Origin: Pseudomonas sp. gcc21
GTDB taxonomy: Bacteria > Pseudomonadota > Gammaproteobacteria > Pseudomonadales > Pseudomonadaceae
NCBI RefSeq assembly: GCF_012844345.1
Contig: NZ_CP051625.1
Location: 1,178,001-1,242,000, forward strand
Direction: 5' to 3'
DNA: 64,000 nt
Below the pieces are notes generated by a model, which did not search any database, had not been told where the DNA came from, and saw only the letters and a list, made by a program, of their open reading frames with translations. Within the stretch, counting starts at the first letter, position 1. Each line of letters opens with the position of its first letter. The position numbers and the translations under genes were made by a program. Of the stretch, positions 31,141 to 39,659 are shown one piece after another.

Positions 31141-31407
31141 AAGGAAGCGCTGAATAATTCCTTGCGCTCTCTGGCTTTCAGGCTGGGTCGCAATCGAGGC
31201 GCGGTTTTGAAGCCATGCCGGGGCCTGTCGAGAAACCGCAACGACGAGTGCGGGCCAACCTGGAAGCCCCGAAGGGCGTGGCCTGAAGCGCGCACCTGCT
31301 GCGTTGCGCTTCTTGGCAAGAGCTACGACCATTGACGGCGAAGCACGCCTTGCGTCTGCACGCTTCAGGTCACGCAGAGAATGCAAGGGATTGTTCAGCG
31401 CTTCCTT
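31141..31407. mobile_element. MITE-like element, 267 bp, non-coding
   Basis: Terminal inverted repeats of 33 bases: 31141-31173 begins AAGGAAGCGCTGAATAATTC and the complement of 31375-31407 begins AAGGAAGCGCTGAACAATCC; about 28 of 33 positions agree. An inner inverted pair (GGCCTGAAGCGCGC near 31278 and the complement of GCACGCTTCAGGTC near 31359) adds more symmetry. No open frame inside looks like a protein. No target duplication is clear at the flanks. The size, ends and lack of coding make it a miniature inverted-repeat element moved by a transposase elsewhere. It fills most of the 500-base gap between infA and the permease gene; I see nothing else in that gap beyond the hairpin at 31053. 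Confidence 0.7.
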
Positions 31408-31525
31408 CACTGCTGGTAATCGCAAGCCTGGCCATGGCCACCCGCTACTCCGCCAGCGAGTGCTTTGCAGCAGACATTACACCTAGACCCACGCCCGCCA
31501 GCGGGGGCCAGCCCGGGAGCTCTGA

Positions 31526-32593
31526 ATGACAGAAGAAGATGGTCATTATTCCCCTCGCGCCGTTGCGACACGAACCATGGTGCAAGCCAGCGTACTGGCG
31601 CTGGTCGTCCTGTTCTGCATCATTTCATGGCTCGCTTTTGATTTTCTCCTACTAATTTTTGCATCGATATTGTTCGGCGTGCTGTTCAATGGCGTAGCCC
31701 AGTGGGTTACCGACAAGACCGGTATGCCTTACAGCCTGTCGCTGCTGCTGTTTTTCGTAGTGCTGATCATCGCATTGGGCGCCGCAGTGGTATTGCTCGC
31801 ACCAAGCATCAGCACGCAGTTCGAATCGCTGGTCGACAACCTGCCGCGCGCGATAGACCAATGGCGAGCGCGGGCAGCGGACTCGACATGGATGAATTTT
31901 TTGCTAGAACAGCGCGACCGCCTGGAACAGGCAGTGGAACAAAGCACCGGGGTGTTCAGCGTAGTAACGGGCGTTCTGTCATCCATCACCGGCGCATTCA
32001 GCAGCTTCGCCATCGCGTTCATACTGGGGATCTGCCTGAGCATCAATCCCGGATCATACATGGGCGGCTTCCTCAAGCTCATTCCGCGGGGCTATCGCCC
32101 TCGCGCCAGAGAGGTGCTGCTTGAAACAGGCTCCACATTGCAATCCTGGCTGATAGCCAAGCTGCTGGAAATGCTCGTGATCGGCGTCTTCACCACGGTC
32201 GGGTTGTGGTTTATCGGAATTGAACTGGCATTAGTGCTGGGCCTGATAGCCGGCCTGCTCTCCTTTATTCCCAACATCGGCCCCATCCTGGCGATCATCC
32301 CCGCGATACTGCTGGCGTCACTCGAGGGCACCGAAACCGTACTCTGGGTAGTTGCACTCTATATGGGCGTGCAGGCTGTGGAGAGCTGGGGACTAACGCC
32401 CTGGCTGCAACATCGCATCGTCGAGATGCCACCGGCGCTCACCATCAGTATCCAGATACTGTTCGGCTTGCTGGCCGGTACGCTCGGACTGATCCTGGCG
32501 ACCCCGCTTGCCGCCGCCGGCATGGTGCTGGTGAAGATGCTCTATGTGCAGGATATCCTCGGAGACCATACCGAGGAGCACTCCGCCGACTGA
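31526..32593 (+). CDS. AI-2E/PerM family transporter
   Basis: 355 residues with about seven to eight membrane segments. Family blocks: the N-terminal pair of helices, LFGVLFNGVAQWVTDKTG, PNIGPILAIIPAILLA, and the C-terminal helical stretch IQILFGLLAGTLGLILATPLAAAG. PerM/YdiK proteins include the putative AI-2 exporter TqsA and Na+/H+ antiporters; the substrate here is unknown. GGGAG precedes the ATG. Follows the MITE, in the place occupied by clpA in P. aeruginosa. Confidence 0.9.
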   Translation: MTEEDGHYSPRAVATRTMVQASVLALVVLFCIISWLAFDFLLLIFASILFGVLFNGVAQWVTDKTGMPYSLSLLLFFVVLIIALGAAVVLLAPSISTQFESLVDNLPRAIDQWRARAADSTWMNFLLEQRDRLEQAVEQSTGVFSVVTGVLSSITGAFSSFAIAFILGICLSINPGSYMGGFLKLIPRGYRPRAREVLLETGSTLQSWLIAKLLEMLVIGVFTTVGLWFIGIELALVLGLIAGLLSFIPNIGPILAIIPAILLASLEGTETVLWVVALYMGVQAVESWGLTPWLQHRIVEMPPALTISIQILFGLLAGTLGLILATPLAAAGMVLVKMLYVQDILGDHTEEHSAD

Positions 32594-32603
32594 CGCCCGG
32601 ATT

Positions 32604-32634
32604 AAACAAAGCAGCCCGCGTTGCGCGGGCTGCT
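32604..32634 (-). terminator. Terminator between convergent permease and acyl-CoA dehydrogenase genes
   Basis: An 11-bp perfect stem, AGCAGCCCGCG (32610-32620) / CGCGGGCTGCT (32624-32634), with a three-base loop. The T-rich tail (TTTGTTT) is on the minus-strand side, so it mainly serves the dehydrogenase, though the hairpin can act both ways. Confidence 0.8.
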
Positions 32635-32667
32635 GACTTCTAAAGGCTACACGGCCATCAAGCGGGA

Positions 32668-33876
32668 TTAACGAGCCATGTATTTGCCCAGCTCCAGCTT
32701 ACCAATGGACGCACGATGCACTTCGTCCGGACCATCAGCCAGGCGCAGTGTCCGCTGCATGGCGTACATATGGGCCAACGGCGTATCTTCGGAAACGCCA
32801 GCGCCACCGTGCATCTGAATTGCCCGGTCTATCACGCGTAACGCAACGTTTGGCGCTACAACCTTGATCTGGGCAATCTCACTCTTTGCGACCTTGTTTC
32901 CTACGGTGTCCATCATGTAAGCCGCATTCAGGGTCAGCAGGCGAGCCTGATTGATCTCGATGCGCGACTCAGCGATCAGGTCGATATTGCCACCCAGTTG
33001 CGCCAGACGCTTGCCGAAGGCCTCGCGCTCAACAGAACGGCGACACATCAGCTCCAATGCGCGCTCGGCAGCGCCGATCGAACGCATGCAATGGTGAATC
33101 CGCCCTGGTCCGAGCCGCCCCTGGGCGATCTCGAAACCCCGGCCCTCACCAAGCAGCACGTTGCTGTAGGGCACCCGCACGTTATCCAGAATCACTTCCG
33201 CATGGCCATGCGGTGCATCGTCATAGCCAAACACAGGCAAAGGACGAATGACTTTCACGCCGGGGGTGTCCATCGGCACCAGGATCATTGAATGCTGCTG
33301 GTGACGCGGCGCATCCGGATTGGTCAGCCCCATGAAGATCATGATCTTGCAGCGCGGATCACAGGCACCCGACGTCCACCACTTGCGGCCGTTGATAACC
33401 CACTCATCACCTTCGCGGTGAGCATTGGCCTGCATGTTGGTTGCATCGGATGATGCTACACCCGGCTCGGTCATGCCGAAACAGGAGCGGATTTCGCCTT
33501 CGAGCAGAGACTTGAGCCATTTTTCCTTATGCTCTTCACTGCCGTAGCGCACGATGGTTTCCATGTTGCCGGTATCCGGCGCACTGCAGTTGAACGCCTC
33601 GGAAGCCAGCCCGGAACGCCCCATCAGCTCAGCCAGCGGAGCGTACTCGAGATTGGTCAGGCCCGCGCCGAGCTCGGACTCTGGAAGAAAGAGGTTCCAC
33701 AATCCTTCGGCCCTTGCCTTCTTTTTCAGTTCTTCAACGATGGCGGTCGGCTGCCAGCGGTCGCCTTCGTTGACCTGCTGATGGAAGACCGATTCAGCCG
33801 GGAAAACATGTTCCTGCATAAAGGCGTCTACGCGCTCACGCAGTTCCTTGACCTTGGGGGAATATCCGAAATCCAT
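32668..33876 (-). CDS. Acyl-CoA dehydrogenase
   Basis: 402 residues from ATG 33876, which gives [16 protein letters not shown]; the frame extends 23 codons up without a ribosome site. N-terminal helical, middle beta and C-terminal helical domains are present: [18 protein letters not shown] (flavin and substrate binding), [34 protein letters not shown], and [18 protein letters not shown] with the catalytic-region glutamate side. FAD enzyme of fatty-acid or branched-chain degradation; chain preference is not readable. Divergent from a LysR gene that probably controls it. Confidence 0.92.
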   Translation of the reverse strand: MDFGYSPKVKELRERVDAFMQEHVFPAESVFHQQVNEGDRWQPTAIVEELKKKARAEGLWNLFLPESELGAGLTNLEYAPLAELMGRSGLASEAFNCSAPDTGNMETIVRYGSEEHKEKWLKSLLEGEIRSCFGMTEPGVASSDATNMQANAHREGDEWVINGRKWWTSGACDPRCKIMIFMGLTNPDAPRHQQHSMILVPMDTPGVKVIRPLPVFGYDDAPHGHAEVILDNVRVPYSNVLLGEGRGFEIAQGRLGPGRIHHCMRSIGAAERALELMCRRSVEREAFGKRLAQLGGNIDLIAESRIEINQARLLTLNAAYMMDTVGNKVAKSEIAQIKVVAPNVALRVIDRAIQMHGGAGVSEDTPLAHMYAMQRTLRLADGPDEVHRASIGKLELGKYMAR

Positions 33877-33921
33877 AGCTCTTCGCCTGTGTGCTGTTAA
33901 TGACAAGACGATGCTAGATGA

Positions 33922-33948
33922 GAAATGCGAATTTATCGAAGGCATTTC
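33922..33948. promoter_or_regulatory. Candidate LysR operator between the dehydrogenase and LysR genes
   Basis: GAAATGC (33922-33928) and GCATTTC (33942-33948) are a perfect 7-bp inverted repeat with a 13-base spacer, in the divergent gap. The size and position suit a LysR recognition site. An AT-rich patch (33960-33985) follows and may hold the LysR gene promoter. Confidence 0.45.
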
Positions 33949-34048
33949 CGGCGTGTATTAACATTCATATAATCAATATATACTCTTGCGAATATCACAA
34001 GAACTCGTGTCTCGGTTTCGAGGCATACCGACGAAAGGATTAAACGCG

Positions 34049-34990
34049 ATGAACCTCGGTAAAGTTGATCTGAATCTGTTCATTGTATTTGACGCCATTT
34101 ACACCGAAGCCAACCTGACCCGCGCAGGTCAGATCGTCGGCATCACTCAGCCCGCGGTGAGCAACGCGCTGGCCCGGCTTCGTGAAACCTTCAATGATCC
34201 GCTGTTCGTGCGCACCGCTCAGGGCATGGTGCCCACACCGATGGCGCAGAACATCATCACCCCGGTTCGTCATGCGCTGCAGTTGCTACGTGTATCGGTT
34301 CAGGAAAGCCGGAGCTTCAACCCCGACCAGGCGACCAAGACCTTCCGCATCAGCATGACCGACCTGTCGGAAGCGGTGATTCTGCCGCATCTTGCATCCC
34401 GTATCTGCCGGCTCGCCCCTAACGTCAATATCGACAGCTTCCTGACCAAGCGCCGCGAGACAACCAAGGAACTGGCCGCCGGGCGGTTGGATTTCGCCAT
34501 TGATGCGCCGCTGAATACCGATACCCAGGTTCGCCACGTCAAACTGTTCGAAGACCGCTACGTGTGTGTCATGCGCAAAGGACACGCACTGGCCAGCAAG
34601 GCGAAGCTGACCCTCGACGACTATCTTGCGCAGTCACATATTCACATCTCAAGCCGCCGCAACGGTCTCGGTCATGTCGACCTCGCGCTCGGCAAGATGG
34701 GATTGCAACGGCGCGTGGTACTGCGTTCGCAGCATTACCAGATGGCACCCCTGGTCCTTGAGTCCACCGATATGGTCATGACCGTTTCCGAGCGCTTTGC
34801 GCGTCGTCATGATCTGTTCTGGACAGCACTACCAATCAACGATGTGCCGGCGATCGAAAGTCATCTGTTCTGGCACGAAAGCACCGATCAGGATCCTGCA
34901 AACCGATGGATGAGAGAACAGATTATCGAGCTAAGTCAGCAACTTGAGAGAAGAGACTCGAAAGAACGTGAAGAACTAGCAACCCGCTAA
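34049..34990 (+). CDS. LysR-family transcriptional regulator
   Basis: 313 residues from ATG 34049 with AAAGGA nine bases before. N-terminal winged helix: VDLNLFIVFDAIYTEANLTRAGQIVGITQPAVSNALARLRETFNDPLFVR (residues about 6-55), followed by the periplasmic-binding-protein-like effector domain. The N-terminus resembles the NodD/SyrM-like branch. It is transcribed away from the acyl-CoA dehydrogenase gene with 172 bases between, so it probably regulates that gene in response to an unknown metabolite. Confidence 0.92.
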   Translation: MNLGKVDLNLFIVFDAIYTEANLTRAGQIVGITQPAVSNALARLRETFNDPLFVRTAQGMVPTPMAQNIITPVRHALQLLRVSVQESRSFNPDQATKTFRISMTDLSEAVILPHLASRICRLAPNVNIDSFLTKRRETTKELAAGRLDFAIDAPLNTDTQVRHVKLFEDRYVCVMRKGHALASKAKLTLDDYLAQSHIHISSRRNGLGHVDLALGKMGLQRRVVLRSQHYQMAPLVLESTDMVMTVSERFARRHDLFWTALPINDVPAIESHLFWHESTDQDPANRWMREQIIELSQQLERRDSKEREELATR

Positions 34991-35031
34991 ACCCTTAACA
35001 GAACATCGCGACATCCGGGGCGGCATGCTTC

Positions 35032-36486
35032 TTAACAGGCCATTGCCTCCCCTGCCCCCGAACGCTGATGGGCAAGTTGCTTCGCAGCGAGCCTGCCGAG
35101 CGTCTCCACCGCCCGCTCGGTCTCTTGATTCCAGGGAATGCCACAGTTCAGACGCAGGCAATGGTTGAACTGATCGGTATTACTGAAAACCAATCCGGGC
35201 GCAATGCTGATGTTCTGCTCCAGAGCCTGATTGAATAGCATCCGTGCATCCACCTGTGCCGGCATACTCAACCAGAGGATGAAGCCGCCCTTCGGCCGCG
35301 AGATCTGGGTGCCGGCCGGGAAATACTGCTGAACCGCCAACTGAAAGCAGCTCAGATTCTTGCGGTACGCCTGACGCACGTGGCGCAGATGGCGGTCGTA
35401 CCCCCCATTTTCCAGATAAGCCGATACCGCCATCTGACTGACGCTGCAGGCAGACAGTGTCGTGAATGTCTGCAACCTTTCTATCGCGTCCTGCTGCGGG
35501 CCAGCGATCACCCAGCCCGTTCTCAAACCGGGCGAAATGGTCTTGGAGAAACTCGAGCAGTACATGACGGTGTCGGCGCGATCGAAGGCTTTAAGTGCCC
35601 GCGATTGACCTTGATCGAACATCAGCTCGCCATACACGTCATCCTCGATAATGCGGATGTCGTGCCGTGACATCATCTCCACCAGCGCCCGTTGGCGGTG
35701 TTCGGGCATGGTTGCGCCCATCGGGTTGCCGGCGCGACTGGTAAGCACCAGCGCCTTGATCGGCCAACGCTGGGCAGCCTCCTCCAGTCTTTCAAGGCTC
35801 AGGCCCGACTCGGGGTCGGTGGGAATCTCAACCACCTTCAAGCCGAGCAGTTCACACAGTTGCACCAACCCGTAATAGCTCGGCGATTCGCTGGCAATCA
35901 GATCCCCCGGCCTGGTGATGGTACGCAGGCACAGCTGCAAGGCTTCGACACATCCGTTTGTGATCACCACCTGCGCAGGATCGACCACAGCGCCCGCATC
36001 ACGCATGCGCATGGCTACCTGCCGGCGCAGGGGCTCGTACCCCGGGCTGAAGGAATAGTCGAATGCGCGCTGGCTGTGAAAACGAGTCACCTTGCTAACT
36101 TGCTGATGCAAGGCACGCAACGGTAGGTATTCGCTGCAGGGTACGGCGGCGCCAAGCGGGATCACCCCGGGCCGGCGTGACTGTCGGAGGATTTCGGCAA
36201 TGATACCGCTGCGGGTCACCGCATGTGGCGCCTCGACTACGGACATCTCGGGGGTGGGCGCAGTAAGCGCCGGAGAACGGTGCACGTAGTATCCGGACTG
36301 CGGGCGTGCCCGGATAAGCTCTTGATCTTCAAGGGTAGCGTAGGCTTGAAGCACCGTGGCGTGACTTACACCCTTCTGCATACTGAGCTTGCGTACCGAG
36401 GGCACGCGCTCGCCAGGCTGATAGAACCCTTTGACGATGTCTTCAGCGAGCTGCTGCGCTATACGTTGATACAAAGGTACAGACAT
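35032..36486 (-). CDS. MocR-type regulator (GntR domain + PLP aminotransferase-like domain)
   Basis: 484 residues from ATG 36486 (GGGGA eight bases before). Residues 1-70 form a GntR winged helix (LYQRIAQQLAEDIVKGFYQPGERVPSVRKL); after a linker a fold-type I aminotransferase domain runs from about 100 to the end, with NGCVEALQLCLRTI and the PLP-lysine region YCSSFSKTISPGLRTGW. Such proteins sense PLP-bound amino compounds and regulate a nearby gene. The solute-binding protein gene upstream at 36618 is on the same strand and is a possible partner; no divergent target gene is present. Confidence 0.92.
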   Translation of the reverse strand: MSVPLYQRIAQQLAEDIVKGFYQPGERVPSVRKLSMQKGVSHATVLQAYATLEDQELIRARPQSGYYVHRSPALTAPTPEMSVVEAPHAVTRSGIIAEILRQSRRPGVIPLGAAVPCSEYLPLRALHQQVSKVTRFHSQRAFDYSFSPGYEPLRRQVAMRMRDAGAVVDPAQVVITNGCVEALQLCLRTITRPGDLIASESPSYYGLVQLCELLGLKVVEIPTDPESGLSLERLEEAAQRWPIKALVLTSRAGNPMGATMPEHRQRALVEMMSRHDIRIIEDDVYGELMFDQGQSRALKAFDRADTVMYCSSFSKTISPGLRTGWVIAGPQQDAIERLQTFTTLSACSVSQMAVSAYLENGGYDRHLRHVRQAYRKNLSCFQLAVQQYFPAGTQISRPKGGFILWLSMPAQVDARMLFNQALEQNISIAPGLVFSNTDQFNHCLRLNCGIPWNQETERAVETLGRLAAKQLAHQRSGAGEAMAC

Positions 36487-36617
36487 GGGCCGTCTCCCCG
36501 ACGCAGTTATCAGACCAGCGCAGCCACTGCTATCACCGGCCATGTGTTCAACCGCTACAGGGTATCATTCCCGCATTCTGTTATGGTTCTGACTGCGGCC
36601 GAGAAAGCTGCATTGTG

Positions 36618-37457
36618 TCATTCGCTCGGTTCAGTTCCCGGCTCGCCCTCGGTCGTTTCAGGCATGAACTGGCTGGCCCATTGATTTCGATATTTTTCCA
36701 GCAGACGCCGCGGTTCGCCCTGGTTAACGACCCTGTGCATCCCCAGCGCCAGGGCCGAGCGAAGCGCAGGAGAATTGCAGGCGGAATTATGCGAGACGGT
36801 GTAGTAGAGGTTTTCGTTGATCAGCGAGCCTTCCAGCACGTCCAGTTCATCGGTAATGCCCAGTTTCTCCGCCACCGCGAGCCCCTGGTATCGCTCGTAG
36901 ACGACATAATCCACACGGTCACTCAGGAGCAGCCGAAAGGACTGCTCGGCCGAAGGAACCTGTTGGATTTCAAGATGATTTTTTGCATAGGTATCGAAAG
37001 CCGAACCGAAGCTGTTATTGACTAGCGTACTGCCGCGCTTGCTCTGCAGATCATCCCAACCACCGTACGGAAACGCCTGCCCCCTGCGCACAAACAGAAC
37101 GCTGGGGATTTCCACATAGGACGGATAAACATAATCCATGAACGCCAGCCGCTCGGGCGTGAGAAATGCGCCGGCCAGCATGTCTACGCGACCACTACGC
37201 GCTTCTTCCTGAGCCCGCGACCAGGGCCCGGTGTTCATCACCTCGACCTCTATGCCGGTACCCTCAAGCGCCAGCTCCAACAGCTCGACGCCAGCGCCGA
37301 TCAGTTTGTCTTCGTCTGCGGGATCAACCCAGAGAACCGGCGGATACTGGGGATTTCCGGTCACCACGATACGCTCGCACGCACCCTCCGCGGAGTACAC
37401 ATGGCTTGTGCCGAGCAGCATTACCGCTGCCAGGGAAGATTTCGCCCATCGTTTCAT
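36618..37457 (-). CDS. Amino-acid-type periplasmic solute-binding protein (family 3)
   Basis: 279 residues from ATG 37457 (AAAGGAGA before it). Signal peptide to about YSA|EGA; then VVTGNPQYPPVLWVDP and GAGVELLELALEGTGIEVEVMNTGPWSRAQEEARSGRVDML, the type II binding fold of polar amino-acid-binding proteins. Two cysteines pair near the C-terminus (SACNSP with CERIVV at the start). There is no permease or ATPase gene nearby, so it may serve a transporter elsewhere or a sensor. Ends with an acidic tail. Confidence 0.87.
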   Translation of the reverse strand: MKRWAKSSLAAVMLLGTSHVYSAEGACERIVVTGNPQYPPVLWVDPADEDKLIGAGVELLELALEGTGIEVEVMNTGPWSRAQEEARSGRVDMLAGAFLTPERLAFMDYVYPSYVEIPSVLFVRRGQAFPYGGWDDLQSKRGSTLVNNSFGSAFDTYAKNHLEIQQVPSAEQSFRLLLSDRVDYVVYERYQGLAVAEKLGITDELDVLEGSLINENLYYTVSHNSACNSPALRSALALGMHRVVNQGEPRRLLEKYRNQWASQFMPETTEGEPGTEPSE

Positions 37458-37543
37458 GTTGTCTCCTTTGAGTCTCGTGGTCGCCCTCATACCCTAGGGT
37501 CTATTGCCGTTTCATCGCGGCCGCGATGAAACGGCAACAGGCT

Positions 37544-38143
37544 CTAGACCGCTCCGCTATGAAAGCGAAACTCAGTATCGGGCTGCACAACTGCTTGAGC
37601 TTCGATATCGGCAAAAAACGCGACACGCTCATCGATGGGACCCTCAGCATACTGGCGGGCCAGGGTCAGGTAATCCTGATAATGGCGGGCCTCGGACTTC
37701 AGCAGCGAGCGATAAAAATCTGCCAGCTCGTCATCCAGATGAGGTGCCAGACAGGCGAAGCGCTCGCATGACCGCGCTTCTATATAAGCACCGATGATCA
37801 GCGTGTCGATCAGACGCCCCGGTTCGGTGGTACGCACATGGGCGCGCAAGCGCTGGGCGTACTGGCTGGCCGACAAGCCGCGATAGGTAACGCCCCGCTT
37901 GGCCATCAAGGCTGTCACCTGCTCGAAGTGGCGCAACTCCTCCCGGGCCAGCCGCGACATCTTCTGCAACAGCTCAGGCTTGTCGATATAGCGAAACATC
38001 AGATTCAAGGCAGTGGAAGCAGCTTTCTTCTCGCAATTGGCATGATCGATCAAAAGCTCCTCGGGATGGTCGAGGGCCTGGTCGATCCATGCGGCGGGTG
38101 TCGGGCATGGCAGGAACGCCACTAATTCTTCCGGAAGGGTCAT
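37544..38143 (-). CDS. miaE: tRNA 2-methylthio-N6-isopentenyl adenosine hydroxylase MiaE
   Basis: 199 residues. Ferritin-like four-helix fold with the diiron ligands in CEKKAAS, EELRHFEQV, IEARSCERF and KSEARHYQDY. It hydroxylates ms2i6A37 of tRNA using O2. Its start is 75 bases from an ANR/FNR-type site that is shared with the divergent usp gene; oxygen-dependent control would make sense for an O2-using enzyme but is an inference. The chain is 199 residues, close to Pseudomonas and Salmonella MiaE lengths. Confidence 0.93.
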   Translation of the reverse strand: MTLPEELVAFLPCPTPAAWIDQALDHPEELLIDHANCEKKAASTALNLMFRYIDKPELLQKMSRLAREELRHFEQVTALMAKRGVTYRGLSASQYAQRLRAHVRTTEPGRLIDTLIIGAYIEARSCERFACLAPHLDDELADFYRSLLKSEARHYQDYLTLARQYAEGPIDERVAFFADIEAQAVVQPDTEFRFHSGAV

Positions 38144-38217
38144 GAAAACTCTTAATTGTGATCAGATGCTGATTTGCGAATTATACGGGCAGCATAGTCG
38201 GAGGTACCAACGCTACG

Positions 38218-38259
38218 TTGATACAAATCAACGCCGTTTCGTTTAAAACAGACTACATT
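38218..38259 (+). promoter_or_regulatory. ANR/FNR box and class II promoter upstream of the usp gene
   Basis: TTGAT (38218-38222), ACAA, ATCAA (38227-38231) is a perfect FNR/ANR consensus site. A -10-like TACATT stands at 38254-38259, which would place the transcription start near 38266, exactly 41.5 bases from the box centre, the class II arrangement. The 5' untranslated region would be about 195 bases. In the other direction a minus-strand TATGCT (38196-38191) sits at a similar distance, so miaE might also respond. Confidence 0.7.
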
Positions 38260-38460
38260 GAAATGAACAACAACCAGAAAGGCGCTGGAAACTCAACGGC
38301 CAGGCCTGCACACCATGTCGAAGGCATATGCCTGGCGGGCTTCGGCCCGGATAGGATGTTATAAAAGGATTATGCTTGAAACGTTGGTCGCGGCAGGCCA
38401 GGTTCTAAAGGTTCCAGCAAATTTCTGAACAGCGATATGCTTGGGAAAACAGGGAGCATC

Positions 38461-39321
38461 ATGCAAGCCATTAAACGTATTCTGGTTGTCATCGATCCGA
38501 GCCAGACAGAACACCTCGCACTTACCCGGGGTAAGTTGATTGCCGGTGTGATCGAGGCCGAATTACATCTACTGGTATGCGAAAACCGACAGGATTATAC
38601 CTCGCTGCTTGAAGCGCTCAGTACCGAGCTTCGCAACGAAGGTCTGTCTGTCTCCCACACACAGTGCTGGCACAACAGCATGACTGACACCGTCGTTCAG
38701 GTGCAGCGTCGCGAGGGATGCGGGCTGGTCATCAAACAGCATTTGCCCGACAGCGCGCTCAAGAAAGCCCTGTTGACGCCGGATGACTGGAAGCTGCTGC
38801 GCTATTGCCCGGCGCCGGTTCTGATGGTCAAGAGCGGTGACTCCTGGATGAACGGCAAGGTTCTGGCCGCGGTCGACCTGGGTAATCATGACGATCAGCA
38901 CCATGTATTGCATGACACCATCGTCAGCCATGCCGTTGATATCGCGGAGATGATCAATGGTGAGGTACACCTGACCAGCGCGCATCCGGCACCGATGTTG
39001 TCAGCCGCCAACCCGGTGTATCAGCTTCGCGAGGATATCGCGCAGCAGTACACCGAAGAGGCCGCCAAGTACGTCAACCAGTACGGCTTGGATCCGTCCC
39101 AGCTACACATTGACGAAGGTCCGGCCGATAGCTTGATTCCAAGAATGGCCAAGCAGCTCGGCGCCAGCGTGACCGTGATCGGCACCGTAGCACGCAAGGG
39201 CATTTCCGGAGCGTTGATCGGCAACACGGCCGAAGTGGTACTCGATCAGCTGCATAGCGATGTGCTGGTCCTCAAGCCTGAAGACATGCTGACCCATCTG
39301 GAGAATCTGCTGGAGAAGTAA
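38461..39321 (+). CDS. uspE: Tandem universal stress protein (UspE-like)
   Basis: 286 residues from ATG 38461 with AGGGAG close upstream. Two Usp domains: 1-140 starting KRILVVIDPSQTEHLALTRGK, and 150-286 with LAAVDLGNHDDQHHVLHD. The second keeps the nucleotide-binding pattern VIGTVARKGISGALIGNTAEVVL. It matches the anaerobic Usp group of Pseudomonas and E. coli UspE. The perfect ANR site upstream predicts induction under low oxygen, where such proteins aid survival. Symbol by resemblance. Confidence 0.9.
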   Translation: MQAIKRILVVIDPSQTEHLALTRGKLIAGVIEAELHLLVCENRQDYTSLLEALSTELRNEGLSVSHTQCWHNSMTDTVVQVQRREGCGLVIKQHLPDSALKKALLTPDDWKLLRYCPAPVLMVKSGDSWMNGKVLAAVDLGNHDDQHHVLHDTIVSHAVDIAEMINGEVHLTSAHPAPMLSAANPVYQLREDIAQQYTEEAAKYVNQYGLDPSQLHIDEGPADSLIPRMAKQLGASVTVIGTVARKGISGALIGNTAEVVLDQLHSDVLVLKPEDMLTHLENLLEK

Positions 39322-39328
39322 GCTGAGC

Positions 39329-39355
39329 GGCAGGGTCTGCGGACCCTGCCCTTCA
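39329..39355 (+). terminator. Terminator after the usp gene
   Basis: GGCAGGGTC (39329-39337) pairs with GACCCTGCC (39342-39350) around TGCG, followed by CTTCAAT; about eight bases after the stop codon. Confidence 0.65.
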
Positions 39356-39448
39356 ATCCCGTCATCACCCTTTAATCACATCCGCTCGACCAGAGTCTCG
39401 CCCGCTTGATCAAAGGCTACTCATCCCAAGGTCTACCCGCACGGCAGC

Positions 39449-39477
39449 TTAACTTTAGCCAGGGCTTACTGTAGAAT
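39449..39477 (+). promoter_or_regulatory. Candidate acnB promoter
   Basis: TTAACT (39449-39454) and TAGAAT (39472-39477) with a 17-base spacer, about 175 bases before the acnB start. The rest of the 340-base gap contains the palindrome at 39620 and no gene. Confidence 0.45.
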
Positions 39478-39619
39478 CGGCGCGCCGTTAGGGAGTGTGA
39501 CAGGCGTTTGCCCGCAACCAGATAGTATCTGCCAACCCAGTTACCAGGTTGCCCCCACCAGACCGGGCCTGCGCTTGCACCCAACCTCAGATCCGGCGTC
39601 ATGGTCCGTGAGGATGACC

Positions 39620-39638
39620 GTTCCGTTACAAACGGAAC
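39620..39638 (+). promoter_or_regulatory. Perfect palindrome in the acnB leader
   Basis: GTTCCGTT (39620-39627), ACA, AACGGAAC (39631-39638), 21 bases before the acnB start codon. It could be an RNA hairpin in the leader that limits ribosome access, or an operator. AcnB itself is an RNA-binding protein in E. coli when it lacks iron, but no such site is shown here. Confidence 0.5.
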
Positions 39639-39659
39639 AGACTGATGAGGGTAATAACT

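Noticed and set aside
31120..31486. Short open frames inside and next to the MITE-like element
   Set aside because: Low-quality, Arg/Ser-rich sequences without starts or domains; the inverted repeats explain the region better.
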